Source: a virus
IMG/VR virus record: IMGVR_UViG_3300025030_000281
Coordinates: 1-36,494 of that record
Strand: one strand, 5' to 3'
Length of the DNA: 36,494 nt
Part shown: piece after piece, positions 1 to 8,511 of the stretch
How positions within the stretch are numbered: position 1 is the stretch's first letter
Layout of the letters: each line of letters begins with the position of its first letter
The notes under the pieces: generated by a model
What the model saw: only the letters and a program-made list of their open reading frames with translations
Told to the model about the DNA's origin: nothing
Database searches by the model: none
Translations under genes and position numbers: made by a program

Positions 1-2
1 AT

Positions 3-311
3 GCAATTAAGGCAGACAATGCAGTGCCATTGCTTGGGTCGCTGTTGAATGAAAATTCTATATTGTTTGATTTTGTTGTCAACCACGAAAAAGAAGTTTA
101 TTTGGCTTTAGATAAAGATGCGAGAAGTAAACAGAATAAGATTTTAAAGAATATTCTTCAATACAGAGAAGATGTATTTTGCATCGATGTCTTTCCGTGG
201 AAAGATGTTGGGGAGATGAGCAAAGAAGAATTTCAAGATAAGAAGCGAAATGCTGTTAAGGTTGATAACGGGAATATGATAGAATATTTGATGAAAGAGG
301 AGGCTATGTGA
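3..311 (+). CDS. DNA primase (DnaG-like), C-terminal TOPRIM part, 5' truncated by window edge
   Basis: The reading frame is open from base 3 to the TGA at 309-311, so this is the 3' end of a gene that begins outside the window. The visible part starts with NAVPLLGSLL, then a strand followed by YLALDKDA, which carries a DxD acidic pair typical of the TOPRIM fold of bacterial and phage primases. The tail contains FPWKDVGEM and KKRNAV, a pattern I associate with the C-terminus of phage DnaG-like primases. The expected role is RNA primer synthesis at the phage replication fork. It precedes the Mre11-Rad50 fusion gene, consistent with a replication and recombination module. A GTG at 24 lies inside the frame but is unlikely to be the true start. 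The family call rests on motif memory, not on a search. Confidence 0.7.
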   Translation, partial: AIKADNAVPLLGSLLNENSILFDFVVNHEKEVYLALDKDARSKQNKILKNILQYREDVFCIDVFPWKDVGEMSKEEFQDKKRNAVKVDNGNMIEYLMKEEAM

Positions 312-363
312 AGAAATTTGAAAGATAGACGTTCTTAGGTTAAGAAGAAATAGAAAGATTTAA

Positions 364-3300
364 ATGACTAAAATTGCACACTTTGCGGATTTACATATTC
401 GAACTTCTTCTCGCCACGAAGAATATAAAGAAATATTTCAAATAATTTATTCTCGTTTGCGAGAAGAAAAAATTGATTTAATTTTATTTTTAGGCGATTT
501 GTATCATAATAAGTGTAACTTAAGTCCAGAGTATGTAAAAGTTGCATCAGATTTTTTGAAAAATCTTGCTGGTATTGCCCCTGTAAGGATTATTTTAGGA
601 AATCATGATAAAATTTATAGTAACAACAACAGATTGGATGCCGTTTCTCCAATAATCGACGCTATAAATTTGGATAATTTAATACTTTATCTAAAGTCTG
701 GCGAATATTCATTTGATAATAATATTATCTTTAATGTGATGAATGTTTTTGATCGTGAAAATTGGATTTTAGAGCCTACTGATAAAAGCAAAATTAATAT
801 GGCTCTTTATCATGGCGCTATAAGAGGCGCAACCACCGACGTCGAATGGGTTGTTGATAGCGGAGAGGATGAAGTTGAAATATTTAATAATTTTGACTAT
901 GCACTACTTGGCGATATTCATCAAACACAAAGTTTAGATAAAAATGGAAGAATTAGATTTGCTGGTTCCGTTATTCAACAAAATCATGGTGAATCTAACG
1001 ATAAGGGTTTTTTGATTTGGGATATAAAAGACAAAGAAGAGTTTACCGTTAAGCATATTACTATTCCAAATCCAAAACCATTTATTACATTGTCGCTCGA
1101 TATAAATGGAGAAATAGAAAGCGTAACAAACGTTCCAGTCAATGCCAGGCTGAGGTTGATGGCCGATGGCAATCTTTCCTCCAACGTTGTCAAAAAAGCT
1201 ATTGATGTTGCAAAAGTAAAGTTTAAACCTGAAAGTGTTACTTTTTTAAACAACAACAAATCATCAAATAAATCAAATTTATTTATTAGCGGAGAGTACA
1301 GAAAGGAAGACCTTCGAAGTGACGCTGTTCAAGAAAAACTCATCAGAGAGTACTTGAAGGATTATCAAATAAAAGATGAGCTGTATGAAAGAATATTTTC
1401 AATAAACAAAAGATTTAATTCTATTCTGCAATCTCAAGAAACTTCAATAAGAAATGTTTTTTATGAGATTGAAAAGTTAGAATGGGATAATCTTTTTAAT
1501 TATGGCTCTGGTAATGTAATAGATTTCAAAAAACTCAATGGTATTGTTGGTTTATTTGGAAAGAATTTTTCGGGAAAAAGTAATGCAATCGAAAGTTTAT
1601 CTTATACATTGTTTAATTCTACGTCCAAAAATTCCAGAAAGAAAACTAAAATTATCAACAAAGATTGCAATTCTGGTTTTGGAAAATCTGTTTTAAAAGT
1701 TGGAGATAAAAAATACACGATAAAAAGATCTTCTGAAAAATATATTAAAAAACTTCATGGTGAAGAAACAGTTGAAGCGAAAACATCTTTAGATTTTGAA
1801 GTTTATGACGAGACAAACGATGAAACTGTTTCTTTAAATGGTGTCGATAGGATTGAAACAGACAAAAATATAACGAAGTTGTTTGGAACTTTTGATGATT
1901 TCATTTTGACTTCTATGTCTACTCAGCTTGGTTCGCTTTCTTATTTGGAAAAAGGTTCTACTGAAAGAAAAGAAATTTTAGCAAAGTTTTTAGACGTTGA
2001 TATTTTTTCTGAAAAATTTGATATGGCTAATAAAGAGTCGACCGATACGAAATCGATTCTTAAAAAACTAGAAGGAAAACAATTTGATAGCGAACTTATC
2101 AAATCGGAAATTGAACTTATAGAAAATGAAAAAAAGACTGAACATTGTAGAACAATTTGTCAGTCGCAAAAGGAAAAAATTGCTCTTTTGGAACACGATT
2201 GTATTTTGCTAAACGAAGCATTGAAAAATTCAGCAGAAGAAATTATCGATATTGCTGACGTACAATCGAAAATTACTGAGAAGAAAAAAGAAATAGAAAA
2301 TGTAAAAAATATCATAAAAGATATCGAAGATAAAATAATTGATAATACTTCGAAATTGGAAAAGGTTAATAACTTTATAGTTTCATTTGATTTAAAGTCA
2401 TTAAAGGAAAAGAAATTAACTGCTGATGATAAGAAAAGACAACTAGACAATATTTTGCACGATATAAAGGATAAAGAGAAAGAAATAAAATACGGTATAG
2501 AAAAAGTTTCTATTCTAAAAGAAGTTCCATGTGGACCAGAATATTCTCATTGTAAGTTTATTTGTGGAGCGTATGAGGCAAAGTTGCAATTAGTAGAAAT
2601 TGAATCGTTGTTGCTTAAAAAAGTTTCCGAAAGGGACAAAACAAGTGAACATGTTGAATTGTTGGCACCAGAAAAACTAGAAGAACAAATAGAAAAACAT
2701 AGAGTTCTTTTGGAAAAACAAAAATCATTTGAAAAAGATATTAACAATCAAAAATTGAACTTAGAAAACAAAAAGCAATCATTGTCTATATCTGAAATAA
2801 AATTGGATGAATTTTTGGAACGAGAAGAGAAATATAACAGAAACAAAGAAAGGATTTTAGAAGTAGAGAAAAAAAGACAAGAGTTGTCGATAAAAGAAAT
2901 CACTACTGGTGAATTAAATATTGAGAATAGCAAATGTGAAGAAGAGTTAAAAGAGTTGTATAAACAACATGGATGTATAAATCAAAAAATTACAAAATTA
3001 ACAGAAGATAAAAAAGAATTAGAAAAAACGAGAGAAGAATATGAAGCTTACGAATTGTTTATGAAATGCATGCATTCGAATGGAATAGCATATGATATAA
3101 TAAAAAAGAATCTTCCAATAATAAACGAAGAGATAGCAAAGATTTTATCTAGTATTGTAGATTATCAGGTATTTTTTGAAAACGAAGATAATAGGTTGGA
3201 GATTTATATTAAAAAAATTGGCGACATTGAAGTATTGCCAATAGAGGTGAGTTCGGGTTCGCAGAAGAATATTGCCGCGATGGCAATTAGATTAGCGTTT

Positions 3301-3522
3301 ATAAGTATTTCTTCTTTGCCTCGTTCGAATATTTTTATCCTCGATGAGCCAGCTACATCTTTTGATAGCGATTCTATTGATGGTTTTATTAGAATGCTTG
3401 GCGCAATCAAAAATCAATTTAAGTGTGTTTTGTTGATAACACACTTAGAACAGCTCAAAGACGCCGTTGATGTTATTATAAACATTGACAATAACGACAG
3501 CTTTGCTTCTGTTCGGGTTTGA
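364..3522 (+). CDS. Fused Mre11/SbcD nuclease - Rad50/SbcC ATPase (T4 gp47-gp46 type)
   Basis: This 1052-residue protein holds two normally separate recombination subunits. Residues 1-240 are a calcineurin-like phosphoesterase: D9-L-H11, GD45, GNHD at 79-82, YHG at 149-151 and GDIHQ at 183-187 form the expected metal-binding set. From about residue 370 it becomes a Rad50-type ABC ATPase: Walker A GKNFSGKS at 399-406, two long charged coiled-coil arms, an apex with C723, C730 and C734 in place of a simple CxxC hook, an ABC signature SSGSQKN from 963, Walker B with D994-E995 and an H-loop histidine at 1027. All catalytic landmarks are present, so the fusion looks functional. Known family roles are DNA end resection, recombination-dependent replication and host DNA breakdown. 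I see no stop or frameshift between the halves. The ATG at 364 follows a purine-rich stretch. Confidence 0.9.
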   Translation: MTKIAHFADLHIRTSSRHEEYKEIFQIIYSRLREEKIDLILFLGDLYHNKCNLSPEYVKVASDFLKNLAGIAPVRIILGNHDKIYSNNNRLDAVSPIIDAINLDNLILYLKSGEYSFDNNIIFNVMNVFDRENWILEPTDKSKINMALYHGAIRGATTDVEWVVDSGEDEVEIFNNFDYALLGDIHQTQSLDKNGRIRFAGSVIQQNHGESNDKGFLIWDIKDKEEFTVKHITIPNPKPFITLSLDINGEIESVTNVPVNARLRLMADGNLSSNVVKKAIDVAKVKFKPESVTFLNNNKSSNKSNLFISGEYRKEDLRSDAVQEKLIREYLKDYQIKDELYERIFSINKRFNSILQSQETSIRNVFYEIEKLEWDNLFNYGSGNVIDFKKLNGIVGLFGKNFSGKSNAIESLSYTLFNSTSKNSRKKTKIINKDCNSGFGKSVLKVGDKKYTIKRSSEKYIKKLHGEETVEAKTSLDFEVYDETNDETVSLNGVDRIETDKNITKLFGTFDDFILTSMSTQLGSLSYLEKGSTERKEILAKFLDVDIFSEKFDMANKESTDTKSILKKLEGKQFDSELIKSEIELIENEKKTEHCRTICQSQKEKIALLEHDCILLNEALKNSAEEIIDIADVQSKITEKKKEIENVKNIIKDIEDKIIDNTSKLEKVNNFIVSFDLKSLKEKKLTADDKKRQLDNILHDIKDKEKEIKYGIEKVSILKEVPCGPEYSHCKFICGAYEAKLQLVEIESLLLKKVSERDKTSEHVELLAPEKLEEQIEKHRVLLEKQKSFEKDINNQKLNLENKKQSLSISEIKLDEFLEREEKYNRNKERILEVEKKRQELSIKEITTGELNIENSKCEEELKELYKQHGCINQKITKLTEDKKELEKTREEYEAYELFMKCMHSNGIAYDIIKKNLPIINEEIAKILSSIVDYQVFFENEDNRLEIYIKKIGDIEVLPIEVSSGSQKNIAAMAIRLAFISISSLPRSNIFILDEPATSFDSDSIDGFIRMLGAIKNQFKCVLLITHLEQLKDAVDVIINIDNNDSFASVRV

Positions 3523-3547
3523 ACTAATTAATATGTCGGAGGAACAT

Positions 3548-3793
3548 ATGATTATAATGGATGAAGTAAAAAATGTCATAAAGACGGTTTATAAAAGATG
3601 GATGTCAAAAAAGCTATTTCTTATGTTGCTAGCTACGGTTCTTTTGTGGTTTAGTAAGATAAGTGAAGATATTTGGCAAATGATAGCAATTGCTTACCTT
3701 GGAGTACAGGGTGTATACGATACCTTTGTTACGTGGAAAGGAAAGAAAGAAGATGCTGTCGGACAGAAATCTAAAGAAGAAAAAGAAGCGTAA
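3548..3793 (+). CDS. Small two-helix membrane protein, holin-like
   Basis: The protein has about 81 residues: a short charged N-terminus, a hydrophobic helix (LFLMLLATVLLWF), a second helix (IWQMIAIAYLGVQGVY) and a lysine/glutamate-rich tail. This topology is common in phage holins, which make holes in the inner membrane to start lysis. The frame is open further upstream, into the end of the nuclease-ATPase gene. I chose ATG 3548 because GGAGG at 3538-3542 sits 5 bases before it; ATG 3533 and ATG 3557 are alternatives. The next two genes encode coiled-coil membrane-anchored proteins, which supports a lysis cassette. I see no specific holin family motif, so another small membrane protein remains possible. 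Confidence 0.5.
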   Translation: MIIMDEVKNVIKTVYKRWMSKKLFLMLLATVLLWFSKISEDIWQMIAIAYLGVQGVYDTFVTWKGKKEDAVGQKSKEEKEA

Positions 3794-3795
3794 TT

Positions 3796-4209
3796 TTGAA
3801 TATTAATTTTTCAGCAATTTTTACAATTGCGTTATCATTAATAAAGCAATATTGGTGGGTTCTTGCCATCGCTGGCGTTTTAGCCTATATTCATGTCCGT
3901 CTTGATAACGCAGAAGATGTGTTAAATTTAACTGTTAATTCTAGCAAAGAACAATTAAATCAAATACAATCTTTACATAAAGAAGAAACTGAACAAAAAA
4001 ACGAGCTTATAAAGAGTTATGAAGAAAAGATTAAATCATTAGAAGAAGATTATGAAAATAATAAAAATATTCTGGAAGAAGAAAGAAAAAAGAAAATTAA
4101 AATTGTTGTAAAATATTATGACAATCCAGAAAAATTGATAATAAAAATAAAAGAAAAGTATGGTTTTGAATATGTTTCGAATCAAAAAAGTATCGTCTCT
4201 GGTCGTTAG
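3796..4209 (+). CDS. i-spanin-like protein (N-terminal membrane anchor plus coiled coil)
   Basis: About 137 residues with one N-terminal transmembrane segment (YWWVLAIAGVLAYIHV) followed by a long charged coiled coil from about residue 40 to 110. This is the layout of inner-membrane spanins (Rz type), which bridge the periplasm and disrupt the outer membrane at lysis of Gram-negative hosts. The start is TTG at 3796, two bases after the previous stop codon. There is no ATG near the hydrophobic segment, so a TTG start is likely. The 3' end overlaps the next gene by about 50 bases in another frame, reminiscent of nested Rz/Rz1 genes. Spanin families diverge strongly in sequence, so the assignment rests on topology and neighbours. 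Confidence 0.5.
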   Translation: MNINFSAIFTIALSLIKQYWWVLAIAGVLAYIHVRLDNAEDVLNLTVNSSKEQLNQIQSLHKEETEQKNELIKSYEEKIKSLEEDYENNKNILEEERKKKIKIVVKYYDNPEKLIIKIKEKYGFEYVSNQKSIVSGR

Positions 4210-4639
4210 TATTGTTTTTTTTCTTAGTTCAACAAGTTCGTTTGCAGAAACGACTACGTCTACAACTGGCAATTTTTCAATTTTAAAGAATGGCGAGGTC
4301 GCACCGTTTATGGGCGTCTTGTTCGACCCGATGGCTACGGCCATAATTCTTACCGAAGGAGAACATTTGGAAGAACAGTTTAGACTTAAACTAGAATTCG
4401 AGTTGAATAAGGAGTCGACTAGAAATAAATTGATTGTTGAAAATTTAAAAATTGATTTAAAAACCACCGAACAAACGACAAAGATTATTGTTGGGGAAAA
4501 AGAAAAAGAACTAGAGAAACTGAGGAAAATGGCTCTCCAATCAAGTGATTATACTTGGTTTTACGTAGGAAGTGGTTTCTTGGGAGGAGTGTTGGTGACC
4601 ATTCTTGGTGCGTGGGCGATGGGACAAGCATCAAAATGA
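4160..4639 (+). CDS. Secreted/membrane protein with signal peptide, coiled coil and C-terminal TM (lysis-associated?)
   Basis: The N-terminus (RIKKVSSLVVSIVFFLSS, then SSFA-ET) is a classic signal peptide with a probable cleavage after SFA. It is followed by a short conserved-looking patch (GEVAPFMGVLFDP), a charged helix of about 70 residues likely to form a coiled coil, and a C-terminal membrane helix (FYVGSGFLGGVLVTILGAW). Such proteins occur beside spanin and holin genes in other phages, but I know of no proven function. The gene overlaps the preceding i-spanin-like gene by about 50 bases in a different frame. ATG 4160 and ATG 4172 are both possible starts; 4172 would give the cleaner signal peptide. 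It does not look like a classical o-spanin, because I see no lipobox cysteine. Confidence 0.6.
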   Translation: MVLNMFRIKKVSSLVVSIVFFLSSTSSFAETTTSTTGNFSILKNGEVAPFMGVLFDPMATAIILTEGEHLEEQFRLKLEFELNKESTRNKLIVENLKIDLKTTEQTTKIIVGEKEKELEKLRKMALQSSDYTWFYVGSGFLGGVLVTILGAWAMGQASK

Positions 4640-5016
4640 CTGAACCTGATTGGGACAAGATAGCGAAATTAGAAAAGGCCATAATGGAAAAATATGGCGA
4701 GAGAGCGATAATCAATCCAAAATCTTTGTGGAACGAAGAAAAAGAAAAAGAATACCTTAATCAAATAAAAGCTCTATCAAATCAATCTTTTGACGAATAT
4801 AACTTGGTCGAAGGTGGTGGGTTTTTATTATCTAATAAACTATTTACATCAGATATTAACAGGATTTGTGTATCTTGCAATAAATATTGCCTAAACAAAG
4901 GAGACAATCTGTATTTGAACAAGTTTCGATGTTGTTTTAATTGTTATGTGCAATATGTCGAAGATAGAGAACAAAAATGGTTTGAAAAACTGAAACATCT
5001 TGAAGGAAAAGAATAA
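4636..5016 (+). CDS. Conserved unknown protein with zinc-finger-like cysteines
   Basis: About 126 residues. The frame extends upstream, but the sensible start is ATG 4636, which overlaps the preceding stop codon as ATGA. The N-terminal half (EPDWDKIAKLEKAI, then NPKSLWNEEKEKEYL) has the look of a small protein conserved among phages. The C-terminal half contains CVSCNKYC and, about 13 residues later, CCFNC, so two CxxC pairs could bind one zinc ion. Translational coupling to the lysis-like genes is likely from the overlap. I cannot assign a function; DNA, RNA or protein binding through the zinc ribbon is only a guess. Confidence 0.65.
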   Translation: MTEPDWDKIAKLEKAIMEKYGERAIINPKSLWNEEKEKEYLNQIKALSNQSFDEYNLVEGGGFLLSNKLFTSDINRICVSCNKYCLNKGDNLYLNKFRCCFNCYVQYVEDREQKWFEKLKHLEGKE

Positions 5017-5017
5017 A

Positions 5018-5521
5018 GTGGCTGAAAATACAATAGAAATAATCCAAGGTATTTCGCAAGTTATGGCGAACAAGCACGATGGCTGTGTTGATGAATCAGG
5101 CGAGCCTATTTTAATAGGTCTTCGCCGAGAGGAACCTGTTTCCATTCACGACAAACGAATAATGGATGGGTTTGGCGTTAATATCAATGGAAACAAATTA
5201 AAACTTTCTTACCATGGACAAATTTCATTGAAAGAAGTTTATGAAACTAAGTTTGAAGAGAAAATAACTGATATTATAGAGCAGTGTGCCGCTTTTTTAA
5301 AGCGAGAATACAAGAAGGTTACAAAAAAAGCTCTAGGCTTAAAGATGATAGGTGAACCTACTGTCAGAGTGGAGCATATGAACAAAACACGCAGTTGGGT
5401 TCTTGCTAACTGCATTTATGAATTGATTGGTCTTGATGGGATGAGTTCGGTAGATGAAACCGCCAAAGAACGACTTGATGCGGTAACCAAAAATTGGGCT
5501 GCAATGAGGAAGAAACAATGA
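5018..5521 (+). CDS. Conserved unknown protein upstream of packaging genes
   Basis: About 168 residues from GTG 5018, one base after the previous stop and about 9 bases after an AAGGA element. The frame also reaches back to a TTG at 5000, which is less attractive. The protein is mixed alpha/beta without membrane segments. Recognisable stretches are GISQVMANKHDG, GEPILIGLRREE and FLKREYKKVTKKAL. I have seen proteins of this pattern near head genes of uncultured tailed phages, which makes a head or neck protein plausible, but I cannot name a family. Its stop overlaps the next ATG as ATGA, so it is part of the packaging operon. Confidence 0.6.
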   Translation: MAENTIEIIQGISQVMANKHDGCVDESGEPILIGLRREEPVSIHDKRIMDGFGVNINGNKLKLSYHGQISLKEVYETKFEEKITDIIEQCAAFLKREYKKVTKKALGLKMIGEPTVRVEHMNKTRSWVLANCIYELIGLDGMSSVDETAKERLDAVTKNWAAMRKKQ

Positions 5522-6045
5522 TAAATAAAGAACGGTTGAATAAAATTATTCAAGAAGAAGTACAAAAACTTCTAAACGAACAGCCTCACGTTAAAGCAAT
5601 GTTGGTTTATGAACACATCGAAGAAACCTTGGGCGCAGATGCCGTAACAGAACTAGAAGAAATGTCTTTGGAATCTATCGAAGAAATCGACGAAGTTGCG
5701 CCACCAGGCAAAGAAAAAATGGTAAAAAAACTCAAGAAAACTCTTCCAAAAACATATACTGATCCAAAATCTGGCGAAAGAAAACAATCAAATCCTTGGG
5801 CAATTGCGTGGTCACAATATAACAAAAAAAATGAAAATTCTACTATACTTGAAGAACAATTTACATCGGATGATGCCAGAGAAAAGTCTGAATCAGGAAA
5901 TCCAATAATGATACCGTTAAGAGTGGCGGATAGAATAGCTAGGGATAATTCATCTTCATATTCTGAACTTGAACGCGACTCGGAATATAGCGATGTGTTT
6001 AGGCAAGCAAAAAACATTGGGAGTATTATGCTTGGAAGTTGTTAA
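5518..6045 (+). CDS. Unknown phage protein with PPGKEK...NPWAIAW motif
   Basis: About 175 residues from ATG 5518, which overlaps the previous stop as ATGA. The N-terminus (NKERLNKIIQEEVQKLLNE) is a helix of a type shared by several proteins in this window (compare 6121 and 14248). The middle carries APPGKEKMVKKLKK followed by NPWAIAWSQYNKK. This PPG...NPWA.AW signature recurs in proteins of T4-like and marine phages, where it is usually unannotated. No catalytic residues or membrane segments are visible. A 75-base gap without a convincing gene follows. I infer a head or packaging accessory role from position only. Confidence 0.6.
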   Translation: MINKERLNKIIQEEVQKLLNEQPHVKAMLVYEHIEETLGADAVTELEEMSLESIEEIDEVAPPGKEKMVKKLKKTLPKTYTDPKSGERKQSNPWAIAWSQYNKKNENSTILEEQFTSDDAREKSESGNPIMIPLRVADRIARDNSSSYSELERDSEYSDVFRQAKNIGSIMLGSC

Positions 6046-6120
6046 TGGCTTTAGGTTATTGATTTGTGGGTTAAAAATAATTTGAAATATGTAAATATGT
6101 CTTTGAAGGTTGAGAAATAA

Positions 6121-6888
6121 ATGAAACACACATTCAAAAAATCAGAAATAGAGAAAATGATAAAAGAAGAAGTTGAAAGATTTGTTAATAATCTTTCAAA
6201 CAATTCTGAAGAGGAAGTCGGAGAGAGTTTTAAATATAAAGTTTTGATTCTTTCAAAAGAGATTTCTAAGCCGTTTGCTGAGTTTGAAGTAATGAGTTTG
6301 GAAGACGCTGTTGAATGCGCGAAATATTGGGTAGAAAAAGGATATACGCTTGATCAAAAAGAGACCAGTAGAGAAGTATTGAAAGCTTTTTCTGATAATG
6401 AAAAGGATATAAACCAAGAAGGTGGTGGTGTAGACTATTTTTCGTCAATGCTCGATGAGGCTGCCGTTGCCAATATGGATCCTAAAATTACAAGTAAAAT
6501 TAAAATTGTTAAAGCTGCAATTGGCACTAAAGAATTACTTGAAAAAATATTTGAAATGTTAATTGAGTCTTATTCTGAAGCTAATATTAAAAGTGAGTTG
6601 GCTAGCAAATTGATAGCGGCCGCTGAACATTATCGTAAACAAAAAGGCATCGCGCCTGGTTTGTCGGAAGCGCTTGGTGAAATAGAAGCAACCATTCGTC
6701 GTGCTCACAAAGATTTGCTTGGTATGTTAAATCCTGAAGAATATTTGGCTGGGTTGGTTAATTTGGCGTTTGCAAATCAAAATCCTACTATAAGGCAACA
6801 GATGACTGTGTTTCTTGATAAAGAAATTTCTACAATTGAAAAAGTTACCAAAAGTCAGCATTATGGCGCGCCTCCACAACGACGATGA
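6121..6888 (+). CDS. Unknown protein immediately upstream of terminase large subunit
   Basis: A 255-residue, largely helical protein. It starts with a short basic helix (KHTFKKSEIEKMIKEEVERF), contains a region KITSKIKIVKAAIGTKELLEK and a helix-rich C-terminal half (AAAEHYRKQKG, then LGEIEATIRRAHKDLLGML). It ends 6 bases before the large terminase gene. That is the usual position of a small terminase subunit, and the size and helical content are compatible, but I see no clear helix-turn-helix and recognise no gp16-like sequence. The upstream 75 bases hold only a weak purine stretch (AAGGTTGAG) as ribosome binding site. The function therefore stays open. Confidence 0.6.
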   Translation: MKHTFKKSEIEKMIKEEVERFVNNLSNNSEEEVGESFKYKVLILSKEISKPFAEFEVMSLEDAVECAKYWVEKGYTLDQKETSREVLKAFSDNEKDINQEGGGVDYFSSMLDEAAVANMDPKITSKIKIVKAAIGTKELLEKIFEMLIESYSEANIKSELASKLIAAAEHYRKQKGIAPGLSEALGEIEATIRRAHKDLLGMLNPEEYLAGLVNLAFANQNPTIRQQMTVFLDKEISTIEKVTKSQHYGAPPQRR

Positions 6889-6894
6889 TAAACC

Positions 6895-8508
6895 ATGTCT
6901 TCTTCTCAATCGCTTTTGTCCAAAAAAGATATAGCTCGTGAGCTAATTCGTTGCGGGAAAGAACCAGTTTATTTTATCGATACTTATTGTAGAATTTCTC
7001 ATCCAATTCGTGGAATAATATCGTTTAAGACTTGGGATTTTCAAAAAAAGCTTCTTCAAGATTATAAAGATTATCCTTTTAATATAATATTAAAATCAAG
7101 ACAACTTGGTGTGTCGACTTTGACCGCTGCGTATTGTTCTTGGTTGATGTTGTTTCATCGTGAAAAATCCATAATGGTTATAGCGACGAAGTTTAAAGTC
7201 GCAGCAAATCTTGTTCGAAAGGTTAAATCGATAATAAAGAACCTTCCATCATTCTTTGAACAACTAACACAAATCCAAGCCGATAATAAAACATCATTTT
7301 CGCTAACAAATGGTTCTCAAATAGACGCTGGTTCAAAAGCAACTGATGTCGGGCGTTCTGAAGCGTTATCACTTCTTGTTATTGACGAGGCTGCGCATGT
7401 AGAAAACATGAGCGAAGTTTGGACGGCCGCTGGACCAGCTTTGAGTGCTGGTGGAAGATGCATTGCGCTTTCAAGCCCGAAAGGTGTGAATAATTGGTTT
7501 CACGACAAATACACAAAAGCCGAAGCTAGTTTAAATGAATTTCATCCCACAAAACTTTCATGGGAGGTTCATCCAGAACGAACTGGAAATTGGGAACAGG
7601 AAGAAAGAAAGAAATATTCTACAAAACAGTTCTCACAAGAATATGAAGCAAATTTTCTTGCTAGCGGTGATACCCTTGTTGAAACAGTTATGTTAGAAGC
7701 TATAGCAAAATCATTGAAGCATCCTATTGCCAAAGGTGGATTTGATGGCGGCTTATGGATTTGGGAACGTCGAAAGCAATCGTACAATTACATGGCGGTA
7801 GCTGACGTCGCCCGCGGCGACGGTTTAGATTATTCGACGGCACAAATATTAAATATTGAAACCATGGAACAAGTTGCAGAATATAGAGGCAAGGCAGAGA
7901 CGGATGTTTTTGCAAGATTTCTATACGAAGTAGGAATAGAATATGGCAATGCAATGATGATTGTCGAGAACAATTCTCTTGGTTTTGAAGTGTGTAAAAA
8001 ATTGGATGAAATGAAATATCCCAATTTATATTGGTCGGAAAAAGGCTCGCACGATTACGTGCCTCCATACCAAGCAATGAGACTAGAAAATGTTGTACCA
8101 GGATTTACGATGTCAGTCAAGACCAGGCCGTGGGTTATAAATAAATTTGACGAATATATGAGGAATTCTTTAGTGATAATAAACTCTGAGAGAACTTACG
8201 ATGAGTTGACTACTTTCATATGGATGAATGGTAAAGTAGAAGCACAAAAAGGCAGCAATGACGATTTGGTTATGTCTTTAGCTTTGGCATGCTGGGTGCG
8301 AGAAACTGCTTTAAAAGAGATGTCAAGAGGCCTAGAATACAAGAAGACATTTTTAAAGTCAATGATTGTTACCAGGTCTGGCCTCAATACGACGATACCA
8401 GGGCAACAAGAATATGATAGAAAATTGTCCATTTTTAAGTCTAACAGAATGGCAGAAATAGAAGAATTGCAAAGACAGAAAAGGTTATTTGGGATTTACA
8501 AAGGATAA
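6895..8508 (+). CDS. Terminase large subunit (gp17-like)
   Basis: 537 residues. The N-terminal ATPase has a terminase-type Walker A (SRQLGVST at 68-75) preceded by FNIILK, and Walker B LLVIDEA with D164-E165, followed by the usual SSPKG coupling region. The C-terminal RNase H-like nuclease shows the first acidic residue in ADVARGDGLDYS (D304), a second in VENNSLG (E358) and a third in NDDLVMSLALA (D456/D457). It pumps DNA into the prohead through the portal and cuts the concatemer. The length is close to T4 gp17-type enzymes and both active sites look intact. The gene is followed 3 bases later by the portal gene, a usual order in tailed phages. Confidence 0.95.
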   Translation: MSSSQSLLSKKDIARELIRCGKEPVYFIDTYCRISHPIRGIISFKTWDFQKKLLQDYKDYPFNIILKSRQLGVSTLTAAYCSWLMLFHREKSIMVIATKFKVAANLVRKVKSIIKNLPSFFEQLTQIQADNKTSFSLTNGSQIDAGSKATDVGRSEALSLLVIDEAAHVENMSEVWTAAGPALSAGGRCIALSSPKGVNNWFHDKYTKAEASLNEFHPTKLSWEVHPERTGNWEQEERKKYSTKQFSQEYEANFLASGDTLVETVMLEAIAKSLKHPIAKGGFDGGLWIWERRKQSYNYMAVADVARGDGLDYSTAQILNIETMEQVAEYRGKAETDVFARFLYEVGIEYGNAMMIVENNSLGFEVCKKLDEMKYPNLYWSEKGSHDYVPPYQAMRLENVVPGFTMSVKTRPWVINKFDEYMRNSLVIINSERTYDELTTFIWMNGKVEAQKGSNDDLVMSLALACWVRETALKEMSRGLEYKKTFLKSMIVTRSGLNTTIPGQQEYDRKLSIFKSNRMAEIEELQRQKRLFGIYKG

Positions 8509-8511
8509 AAT

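Noticed and set aside
4039-4467. 142-codon minus-strand frame across the spanin-like genes
   Set aside because: It is the complement of lysine/glutamate-rich coiled-coil codons, giving phenylalanine- and isoleucine-rich nonsense.
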